Source: Intoshia linei
Lineage: Eukaryota > Orthonectida > Rhopaluridae
Assembly: GCA_001642005.1 (NCBI GenBank)
Contig: LWCA01000544.1
Span: forward strand, 1 to 24,462
Reading direction: 5' to 3'
Length of the DNA stretch: 24,462 bases
In this document: in pieces, positions 1 to 9,800 of the stretch
Numbering within the stretch: position 1 is the first letter of the stretch
How the letters are laid out: each line of letters begins with the position of its first letter
The notes under the pieces: generated by a model
Told to the model about the DNA's origin: nothing
Seen by the model: the letters and a program-made list of their open reading frames with translations, nothing else
Databases searched by the model: none
Program-made: the position numbers and the translations under genes

Positions 1-419
1 GAATATATATCATCACATTGAAAATGACAAAATAGGTTTTTATAATTTTATTTATCTGGAATTTATGTTATTTATGACAATTTTTAGGATTGGAATGTTT
101 TTACTTTATTTTTAATATTATACACACATTTTGTCTAATAAATTAAAAAAATGGGATAATAATTGTTTTTAAAATTTTTTACTCAAATGTTAACAAAAAA
201 AATTAAAATGGAATAATTCACTTTGAAGTAAAAAGTAATGTGATATGACGGTTACATTTGAAACAAATTTGGGAACCACTTTTTTAAAGGATTGATAATA
301 GTTAATAGTATGATTTTTAAGTTAGATTTTCAACGTGAATTTATTTTTTTGATATAATAAAAGAGTGCCTTCGGTAGAGCTAGGTGCTGTTTGTAGGTAG
401 TACAAAACAGCCAAGCTAG
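1..419 (+). mobile_element. Helitron, 3' part (copy A)
   Basis: The stretch matches the last ~410 bases of the full-length copy at 21281-22957 in order and orientation, with scattered differences, and the window edge cuts it. Its 3' terminus has the Helitron signature: a hairpin with arms GCTGTTTGTA and GTACAAAACAGC, a short spacer, then CTAG at 416-419 followed by T. Helitrons are rolling-circle transposons that end in CTRR preceded by a hairpin and insert between A and T. No coding capacity remains here. Confidence 0.72.
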
Positions 420-603
420 TAAATAATATAAACACAATTAGAATGTACCCATGATGTGCAAATCAGATTAGCATTATTTTTATTATCAACAATTTTTATA
501 TTTTTCCATAAATTTGTCAAAACGGGCCAGTTTGCCCACTTTTAATATAAGTGTGTATTCATGGATATACATTTATGTATGTTTAATAAATATAAAATTT
601 TAG

Positions 604-701
604 GTACAATCGATAATGTTACATCAGCGTCATCCAGATTATCTGTGGGTAGAGTAGTTTCTATTGGTACTGGGTGTTTTGATTTAAAACAGAAAATTTA
701 A
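604..701 (+). CDS. possible terminal exon of an upstream gene (unidentified)
   Basis: After an acceptor (AAATTTTAG at 595-603) there is an open frame of 32 complete codons ending in TAA at 699-701, entered in phase 1. It reads TIDNVTSASSRLSV, then GRVVSIGTG, then CFDLKQKI. Base composition is clearly less AT-rich than the flanks, which argues for coding. VVSIGTG resembles the V-x-S-L-G-T-G strand of patatin-like phospholipases, but the usual Asp-Gly-Gly motif is not visible, so the family is not assigned. If real, earlier exons lie left of the window and copy A of the Helitron sits in the preceding intron. Confidence 0.35.
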
Positions 702-2037
702 ATTGTAAATTGTTTGTAATATATTAAATTAAATGTTTATTTTATTATATGCAATGTTTCTGCTGATTTTAAACTTTTTCCAAGATAAAGTTGTTAAAAA
801 AACAACAAATTTTGTGTGCAAAAAAAATATAGAATCAAATTAAAAAGTTTATTAAGGGTTGTTAGTAAACGATTTTTTATGTAAATTTTGATGTGCATTA
901 TTTAAGTTGGAATTTGTGGTATAAGTGGATTTTTTAGTAAGATGAATTAATTATACTTAGTTATCAAATGTTTTATAAAGTGTTGGTTAAAGTAACTACT
1001 AAGTGTTTGAAATTTTTCGGTTAGGTAAAGTAAGCTCATTAAAATGAGTGAGTAAAATTAAATTATTTCTGTTAATCTCAATAACCTTGACTCATCTTCA
1101 TTGAATGTGGTAATAGACATTTGATAATTTAAAGTTTGTAAGTTTCAAGTGTTTTTAACGATATTTTGAAAAAAACAGTCGCAAGTAAAACTATAATTCT
1201 GGAGTAATAATATAATTTTAATTGTATTATGTACCTATACATCTCCTTTTAAGGGTCATATTAGATTTATATTAGATTATATGTGAATGTCAGATTTTTT
1301 AAAGTTTGAAAAAACATATTTTAATTAGTTTTTGACATATTATTAAAACAAAAAATATAATGACAAAAACTGAAATTTGATAACTTAGATTAAAAGTTGT
1401 GTTAATTCAAGTGCACTAAAACTAATTATTGTGATTGTAAACATAATAAAATATTGACAACTTGCAAAATTGAATATAAATACCTAATTAATCGTCAATT
1501 AGCAAATAAAAAAATCGATAAATATAAAATGTATGTTATAAACACATGTAACATATGGAACCAACATGCGAATTAAAATGAAAAAAATAATATTGATGAA
1601 TTTTGTCAAAAACTGAATGGTTGATAAAATTTAAAATGTTTATATATTAAAGATTAGTTAATAATCTGAAGGACACATGTCATTGGTACGTAGAGATTCA
1701 AACAAAAATGTGTATCTATACATATCGACACGAATATCCATAATATTAATTAATTAGTATAGTAATTAGATATTATAAATGCATATTTCATTGATAAAAC
1801 GGTATAAATTGTATTATTAACTTAACAAATGTTGGATATGGGAAAATATCGATAAGTAGTTATAACTTATAAGTGTATTTATAATATTTCTACGTTACAT
1901 TGTATAAATGATAATTATTGGATTATGATTTATTTTAATGAAACGCCCTTATTTTGTTATTAAGCATTGGATAATTGTAACAACAACCATACTTATTATC
2001 ACAATCATATTTTTCAATTAAGACTATTTTAATTGTA
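702..2037. other. intergenic or intronic DNA without recognisable genes
   Basis: AT-rich DNA between the candidate exon and the Bar-class start codon. No reading frame shows domain similarity on either strand. TAATTA-type homeodomain core sites occur around 1745-1770, but in DNA this AT-rich they are expected by chance. The region presumably contains the promoter of the Bar-class gene. Confidence 0.5.
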
Positions 2038-4128
2038 ATGTCAAAAGAGTCTAATTTACTTCAACCCCAATTAAATTTTAGTATTGACCATATTCTTAAA
2101 AATGAACAAAAAATTGATTTGAATTTAAACATGGAAAAGACAAAAAAAAACGATTTTTCTAGTTTGTATTTTTATATTTTTTATATATTACAGACATTTA
2201 TTTACGTTTTACAGAGACCAATAAAAGACAGAGAAAAGCTAGAACCGCTTTTACTGATTTTCAATTACATAAACTTGAACAATCCTTCGATATTAAAAAA
2301 TACCTCAATGTCCAAGATCGGATTATTCTAGCCAATAAATTAAAATTAAGCGACACTCAAGTTAAAACTTGGTATCAGAATAGAAGGTTTCATTTATATA
2401 TTTATAAATTTTATTTTTTCAAAAAATCCCATCAATAAATGATGTGTCAATTAGAGGAGATAAATTAAAAAATTAGTCAAGCCAATCCAAATTATTTTTA
2501 ATCTTTAAAATTCGAAATCAATAAAATTGACACTTGAGTTTATCTATATATAATAAGATTATCGGATTAACGAAAATTAAATGGTAAATGTAAATATTTT
2601 GACAATAAATATTGTTTTACCAGAATCTTTAATCCGTTACATAGTTAAATGTGAAAATTAGTATTCAATTTAAATGTGTAATTGTGTTTAAATTAAGTTT
2701 AAATGTTAACGATCTGCTTATGTGATTATGATTTAAATTTAAATTACTTGTGTAAAATTATTCTATTATAAATTTATAATGTAATTAACAAATAAATACA
2801 AATTTATGTTAGACGGCTCCACCACAGGAGGCGTCAATTATGTTAGACCTAAACTGCAACGAATTAATAGTTTAAAAAGTAATATTAATAGTTTCTTGAT
2901 TTTTTCCTAGAACAGTGGTTTCTAAACTTTTTCCACTATGGACCACTTGTCACAAAAAAAAATGTGTGTGGACCACATAATTTTTTTATTTTATCTTTCC
3001 TTTAATCGAAAATTTTACATTAATTTTGACAAGATAGCTTCAATAGCGTAATTAAAAAAATTTTTAATTTTAAACATACTGATTGCGAACTACCAGGGCC
3101 GTATGCGAAATCACTCGGTGGAAGGATCTCGACGAAATTTTTTTTAAAATGGAGGCTTTAATTTATTAACATTAATTGTAAATTGAGCATTAAAAAAATC
3201 TTGAATATCAACTAATTTGAGTGTTAAATTTAAAATGTCAACTCAAGAGTCTTAGAAAGGTGGATAGGGTTATATGATGTTATAATTTGTTTACAAAATT
3301 GTTTAATGGGCTATTTTTCATTTTTGAAGTGGCGACGGGCTTGCTAGGTTCGATTCCGGACACTACAATCGAACTATTCTCACTTGATTTTGATTAAATG
3401 ATGTTTACGTTCACTAATAATAATAATAAATGATCGATACAATTTTAATTTATTATTACAACAATAATTATTATTGTTAAAAAAAAGGTTATCTTCATGT
3501 TATTTAAAATTTTTCTTGTGGACCACTTTGGGTACCATTGTCCTAGAACATTTTTTTAAAAAAATAAATCTCAGGAATCAAACTTTTTACTGCTAAATGC
3601 ATATTACTATCTTAATTTTATACAGATGTAACTAGAATATATAATATCATACTCTTTTTATTCATTATTACTACAAAATTAAAAAATGAACGTTAGAATA
3701 TGAAATTAAAATTTATCTTTATGTAATCAATTTTGTTTTTCATTGAAATATGAAAAAATATATATTGAAACCTCAGCCTTCGGCAAAGCTTACTACAATA
3801 TGTACGCACTGCGTACTACGCAGTACCAAACATACTAGTTTGTATGAAAATACATTTGATTTACTTCTTTTATTATTACAATGAATATATTCAATTTAGA
3901 ACAAAGTGGAAACGACAAAACAGTGTAGGTTTCGATTTATTGAACGATCCAAGTAATATGAATGAAGTAAGAAATCTGATAGATAAAAATCCATATTGGT
4001 CTCATTTGTTGGTTAACACAGCTATTAACAAGCCCATTATTTTAAAAAATGAAAATAATCAATTTCATTCAAATTCTTTCGAATATGATACATTCAGAGG
4101 AAACTATTTTAAAAAGTCTTTAAACTAA
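2038..4128 (+). CDS. Barhl: BarH-like homeobox transcription factor (3 exons)
   Basis: DNA-binding transcription factor of the Bar class, in animals linked to neural and sensory cell fate. Exons 2038-2161, 2215-2386 and 3900-4128 join in phases 1 and 2 to a 174-aa protein. Residues 14-20 (FSIDHIL) form an eh1/FIL-type repressor motif. The homeodomain is about residues 47-106: [16 protein letters not shown] in helix 1, [14 protein letters not shown] in helix 3, with Tyr49 in place of the usual Phe, a Bar hallmark. The tail after it ([12 protein letters not shown], then NPYW) matches the conserved Bar extension. Intron 2 splits the codon of homeodomain Arg53. An alternative acceptor at 2191-2193 would keep frame and add seven residues. 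The protein is much shorter than typical Barhl (often 300 aa or more), mostly through a short N-terminus; an unseen upstream exon is possible. AATAAA follows at 4156. Confidence 0.88.
2913..3540. mobile_element. non-autonomous hAT element
   Basis: The element starts CAGTGGTTTCTAAACTTT and ends GGTACCATTG, and is flanked by a perfect 8-bp duplication TCCTAGAA (2905-2912 and 3541-3548). An 8-bp duplication and CAG...CTG-type ends are hAT hallmarks. GGACCAC occurs near both ends in inverted relation. It lies in intron 2 of the Bar-class gene and has no intact ORF. GGTTCGATTCC at 3347-3357 looks like a tRNA B box, without a convincing A box. Confidence 0.85.
3774..3838 (+). mobile_element. diverged Helitron-like 3' end
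   Basis: The CCTTCGGCAAAGCT block resembles the subterminal block of the other Helitron copies. It is followed by a hairpin (ACTGCGTA C TACGCAGT) and CTAG at 3835-3838 before T. The hairpin sequence differs from that of the main family, so this may be a related subfamily or a solo end. It lies about 60 bp upstream of the last Bar-class exon. Confidence 0.5.
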
Positions 4129-5104
4129 TTATAATGTGTTATACATTTTGTTAAAAATAAAAATTCTTCAAAATCAAGTAAAATTCATTTATCAGGGTGA
4201 TTGCTTTTGCATAAAACCCTTTGCTATATATTTAGTCTAAGTAAATCTTAAGTCTTGTTCAGTGAACTTTTTTTATACAATAAATGTTATAAACTACAGG
4301 TATACCTTGATGAAAAACGTTAATATATCTGAGAATATCTGTAATATTGGATGTAGATAGTGGTTTTTAATGAGTACCTTTTATAACTAATTTATAAAAA
4401 GGGTTGTAGGTTGATGCCTTATTTAACCAATTTATAAGTGGGTATTTGTATTAGTAATACTTTTGATAAATATAAGTTTTTATTTGGTACTTTTTTGCCT
4501 TATTTATAAACTTCAAAATTTCATTATTGTAAAGTTTTTAAATTTCTGTCTATTAGTATAAGTAATTCACCATTTACTACATTTTTATCTTTAAGAGAAA
4601 TTGAGTTTTGTAATAATAGATACATAATGTATACATAAAATGAATTTTAAAGTAATTAAAAATTATTATATTATTAATAACTCGTCTGTTTATAATATCA
4701 TCGAAATTAATTTAAAAAGGCTTTGTTAACCACCTATAAAGATTTTGATCGACATTATTATAAAAATAAACTATGAAGCATTTACTCAGCATTTCTAGAT
4801 GAAAAATGATTTCATTTTCATTATTTATTAACAAATTACCTTCAGCTTTTTTATTTATTATTTAATTCAAATTTAGAAAATTATAAGAAAATTTTCCATT
4901 TACTTTTACAAAATTATTTAAAATTTTTACTCGTTCTATACAAAGTTTTAATTTTAAGATAAATGACTAAATTTTGTCATTTGCACAAATCATATTGGTA
5001 TTTCTACCTTGAATATAAGTAATAAAACTATTTAGTTCTGTAAATATACCAACAAGATACGCCAAGGATATAAAAATATAAATAAATCAAATTTGTTTGA
5101 TTTT
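4129..5104. other. 3' flank of the Bar-class gene, no gene seen
   Basis: AATAAA at 4156-4161, 28 bp after the stop codon, is a plausible polyadenylation signal. The rest is AT-rich and carries no recognisable exon on either strand. Confidence 0.5.
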
Positions 5105-5507
5105 TTGTGTGTTAACAGGATAGAACTGTACCACCTGTAATTTTTTTAAATAATAGGTTGTTTTCATTAAAAAAAATGTCATTTGGTATTTTGGCCTAGA
5201 AGATTTTTTTTAAATTTAAATTTATGGTAATATTTATGATTTGAAAATCCGTATCTGATATATATAATATATACATATAATATAATACATATAATATTTT
5301 TTTAAATTCTCCAACTCGATTTTCAAAAAAAGGACAATTGGGCTTTTTGACCCGTAAATGTGAGTTGGTGAGGTTGAAAATTATCTTACTAACACCCACA
5401 TAAAACTGTAACAGAAATGTGGACTTTATAAAATTCTAAGACTGTTAGTTATTGAAATAAACGATAACACACAGACAAACTAAGCATATGATGTACGTAA
5501 GAAAGGA
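5105..5507 (-). mobile_element. Helitron, 5' fragment (copy B)
   Basis: On the minus strand this reads from a 5'-TCC terminus (complement of GGA at 5505-5507, followed by T) through the TTTGTCTGTGTG block, the single-copy 'acccgtaa...gaggttgaaa' block and the 'accacctgtaa' block found in the other copies. It stops near 5105, so the 3' half with the hairpin is missing. Short (TA)n-rich DNA at about 5260-5300 lies inside it. Confidence 0.65.
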
Positions 5508-5556
5508 TAAATAATAAGTATATTCACAAAACAGATATTTCTCCTTAATTATATCA

Positions 5557-5830
5557 TTAATTCACAACATATCTAACAAAAATATGAAGTTGGCTAATAA
5601 ACATCAGTAGATCCGTCCATTTATGAACTAAATTTGACTGGGATTTTTTGAATGTCATCCACAACTTAAAGTTAAATATCTTCAGATAAATTTTTAATCC
5701 TTGTACAAATGACATTATTTGACACCGGAATTTATTTAAGTGTTGCTCTTTGTTTTTCGCCAAGTACAAGCTCTGCCATTTTAAGAGTAAAGGGTTTGAT
5801 CAACGTTTCCTTTTTACTACGAACTCTATT
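5557..5830 (-). pseudogene. decayed hAT transposase (ZBED5/FAM200-like)
   Basis: Read on the minus strand from about 5825, one frame gives ETLIKPFTLKMAELVLGEKQ, then IPVSNNVI, TRIKNLSEDI, VVDDIQKIPVKFS and DGSTDV, interrupted by several in-frame stops. The order and wording match the central region of ZBED5-type hAT transposases (typically KPxxxEM..LGE, IPLSNNTI, LDESTDV). In this copy the Asp-Glu-Ser of the last motif reads Asp-Gly-Ser. The stops exclude a working protein. It sits between Helitron copy B and a hAT MITE; no ends belonging to it were found. Confidence 0.75.
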
Positions 5831-5928
5831 TACTAGGCTTCCAAAAATGTAAGTTTCAATATCTGAAAAATTTGTTGAAAAAATACCAAAAATAAACTAT
5901 TGAATTGTTAAACTTTTTGAGTCTACAA

Positions 5929-6386
5929 CAGCGGTTCCCAAATAAGGTACTGGGACCCTAAGGAGTACCAGAAATTATTTTAAGTACCTGTTCGTCTGAT
6001 ACTATGACTCATAAAAACATAGATATGTTTTTAAATTTCCAAAAATAATAGAAAATAAAAATTAATTTGTAATAATATCTTTAGTTCCTTTGTACATATT
6101 TACCTTTGTATTTACGTCTATTTGTTAGTCTCTGCAATTTTAAGGTTGCATATTAAATATATGTATGTCCCTATTTCGTCAATTCAATTCGTTCAATTAT
6201 TACAGGTTTTTCAGATATCCATTTTTGGTCAGGTAGAGTTGTTAACAATTTTAAATTTTTAAAGCAATTTTTTTTAATTAATATGGTGTCATAGTTACAT
6301 TACATTTAAATTATTATATGTAGTACCCATTATTATTATTTTTTTAGTTTAGGGGTATTCACTGTGAAGTATGTTGGGAACCGCTG
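5929..6386. mobile_element. hAT-type MITE
   Basis: The left end CAGCGGTTCCCAAA and right end TTGGGAACCGCTG are near-perfect inverted repeats of about 13 bp. The flanking octamers GTCTACAA (5921-5928) and GTCTATTT (6387-6394) agree at five of eight positions, consistent with an aged hAT target duplication. There is no coding content. Confidence 0.78.
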
Positions 6387-6394
6387 GTCTATTT

Positions 6395-6882
6395 ATTGAA
6401 AATTTACTAGTTTATGGTACATTTTTCCAAAATTGACACATTTAATGTTAATTATCAAATTATTGGGTCTGCAACCTTTTATTTTAACTGGGTTTTTTAA
6501 ATAAAAACATAAATATTATTAACTAGATTGAAACTTTTTATCACATTATTCAAAATCTATTCTTATCGTTAGACCTCGAGTAACCATTCATACGACATCG
6601 GTTTTGATTCACATATGTTTTAGTATAATTTTACGCTATTGTAATTTTTATTATGTAAAATTCACAATTACAACACTATAATGAAGGTCGTTGAATCTAA
6701 TAATTAAATTTTTAATTTCAATTTTAATGATAAAAGTGTCATCGATTTATACTATCGAGTGTACAGATTTTATTGGAATTAGTTAGTTGTGTCTAGGCTA
6801 TGAAATTTATTTCTTTAATAAACCTATTGATGCATTTAGCATAAAATTTAAAATTTTTAAAACTTTTAAATTTTGACTAAAA
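6395..6882. other. 5' flank of the tetraspanin gene
   Basis: No gene or repeat is recognised. An in-frame TGA at 6874-6876 lies three codons before the proposed ATG at 6883, which makes that ATG the first available one for the exon. Confidence 0.45.
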
Positions 6883-9800
6883 ATGCACGATTATCCGTTC
6901 ATTTCTAGAAGTGGAAATTTATCAACCTATGTGCGTCACACCGATACAAACATGTGTTTGTACTATGGTTGTATCATCAGTCATACTTTTTTATTGGTAT
7001 ATTTTTCATGTCATTAAACTCTTGTATAAAATATTAGAATCAAAAGATATCAAAATTTAATGTTATGTGTAGATAACATCTTTAATTGCTTGTGCTGGCT
7101 ATTTGTATATAACATTTGGATATTGGTATATTGCTACTGTTGTAAATGACAAATTGTATTTATTCTCCGTCTACATAGCTTTACTCGGTGGAATTGTATG
7201 TATTTTAATTATGAAAATGTTTTAGTATACAATTTTATATATTGTAGTATAATGTATGCACATTGTGCAATGCACAATGTGCATGTTTTTAATGGTGTGC
7301 ACAATGCGCACACTGTGCATCGTACCAGGGCAATAGAAACTGAACTGTGGGACCATATCACATGAAAATATTAATATATAGGCCCTATAGTATAGAGCCT
7401 ATACATTACAAAAAAATTCGTATGATATTGTGTATTACACAATTTGTAGCCGATCGGGTTATTTAGACAGCACTGCTTGATGTGATCAATAGAATATTGT
7501 AATATAGAATAATTTTGACATAATTAAGACGTTTTCTTATATTAATTATTGATTTAGAATAGTGGACCTCTTTATAATAGGGACCCTGTAGAACACGAGC
7601 ACTGTCTTGCCCTGAGTGGTACGCTAGGCTGTCGCATACCAATTTAAATAAATAATTATATATAATAACTAAGTTGAATGTTATGTATTACCTAAAAATA
7701 GACCTAGCTCTCCCGAAGCCAGAATTTTATTATATTAAAAAATAAATTCACTTTGAAAATCTAATGTAAAAATACTATTATTCACTATTATCAATCCTTT
7801 AAAGCAGCCATTCTCAACGGGGTCCACAGCACTTTTTTGGGGGTCCATGAAAATTATATACATTTATTATATATTATAGACATTTTCAGTAACATAAAGT
7901 CGTTTTTAAAACATAGAGGCTCAAAAATACTAATATATAACGTGAAAATCATGTAAAAGTAAATTCTTTAGTATTAAATTAAATTACTTACAACTGGAAA
8001 AACTTATTGGGAAAACGTCCATTGTTCTATTTTAGGGCAGCGGTTTTATTTAATTATTTTATTAAAATTTATGATCAAACCAAGTTATAATGATAAAAAA
8101 AGCTTTAAATTTCAAATTGAAAATGGGACAAAAAATCAGTCAATATTCATGATTCTATGAAACATCAACATAGGGATATAAAATATTAATTCTTCACAGG
8201 GAAGATAGATAATATAGAATTTTTATTGATCTGATAAAATATGTAATAAACAATTGATAATGTACTGTAAACAATACCTGAAAAACATGTTCCATTTTGC
8301 GAACATTGACGGATTAAAGGTTAATATTAATAATTCATCAAGTTTATCATCTCGCAAAAATAGAGTATTCAATGTCTTTTAACCATCATTCGTTTCATCC
8401 AAATGTAATGATTCATTGAAAATTGTTATTATTATTAATTTTTTTTGGGGTCCACAGATTTTATGTGAGATTGTGTGATAAAGTGAATTATTCCATCTTA
8501 ATTTTTTGTTTAACATTTAAAAATAAAGTAAAAACTGTCAAATCCTAAAAATTGCCATAAATAGCATAAATTCCAGAAAAATTAAAGTTATAAAAATTTA
8601 TTTTGTAATTGTAAATTTGATGATATATATTCAGTACCAATTTAATAAATAATTAAAAATACCAATTATGTATCAATAATTAACGGAATCTTCACTTTAT
8701 AAACATATTTTAAACGAATTTTACTAATATTGCAAAGGATTGTAATAAATATAAAAATGATAATAACAAAGTTGTATTACTTTTAGTTTCGTTGTTTTAG
8801 TTTAAATTTGAAACAAAATGTTTTGAAAATGAGAATTTGAAATTCAAAAATTGCGTAGCAATGAAAAAAATTCCGAAAGAATTAATTATATAGATTTTCA
8901 CCCATATGTCTTTATTGGAAATTTATAGACTTTCCCTGCACATTTTTTTTTAAAATTGTAGGATCAATATTTACATGTTCAATTTTTATTTTAATCGAAA
9001 TATTTGAAAAATATTGGTTAATAATATATTAAAAATTATTTTTCATCGGGAATGCGTAGATTTCTCGGGTTGAAGTTTTGTGTTTATATCAACTGAAATA
9101 AGCTCTATCAGAATAATCTTTTCTTTTAATTTTTAGACCGTNTTTGACTCGTTGTAGTTTTTATTTAAATTTTATTTAAAACGTTTTGAAAATGAGAATT
9201 TGAAATTCAAAAATTGCGTAGCAATGAAAAAAATTCCAAAGGAATAAATTATATAGATTTTCACCCATATTTCTTTATTGGAAATGCGTAGATGTTCAAT
9301 GTACATTTTTTTTGAAATGGTAGGATCAATATTTACATTTTCAATTTTTGATTTTAATCGAAACATTTGAAAAATATTGGTTGATAATATATTGAAAATT
9401 ACTTTTCACCGGCAATGCGTTGATTTGTAAGGTTGAAATTTTGTATTTATATCAACTGGAATAAGCTCTATCAAAATAATCTTTTTTTTTTTAATTTTCG
9501 GACTGTTAATTATTTCACATTTTTTGTTTTAATAAAATAGTTTTGAAATAAAAAAATATGAATACTAAAGTGCTTTTTTGACCGTGAAGGCGTTACTTAT
9601 TCAGATTCCAATTTTTTGAGTGTGTTAACAGAATATAACTGTACCACCTGTAAAATTTTTGAAATTCTAGGGCTGTTTTGGCCCTGAAGATATAATTTTT
9701 TTAAATTTGCCAACTCGTTTGATTTNTTAAAATTGTAGGATCAATATTTACATGTTCAATTTTTATTTTAATCGAAATATTTGAAAAATATTGGTTAATA

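Noticed and set aside
1070-1130. Possible exon reading VNLNNLDSSSLNVVIDI
   Set aside because: No acceptor in the right phase, upstream stops close by, no recognised family.
5196-5399. 67-codon minus-strand ORF
   Set aside because: Lies wholly within Helitron copy B; translated repeat DNA with no family resemblance.
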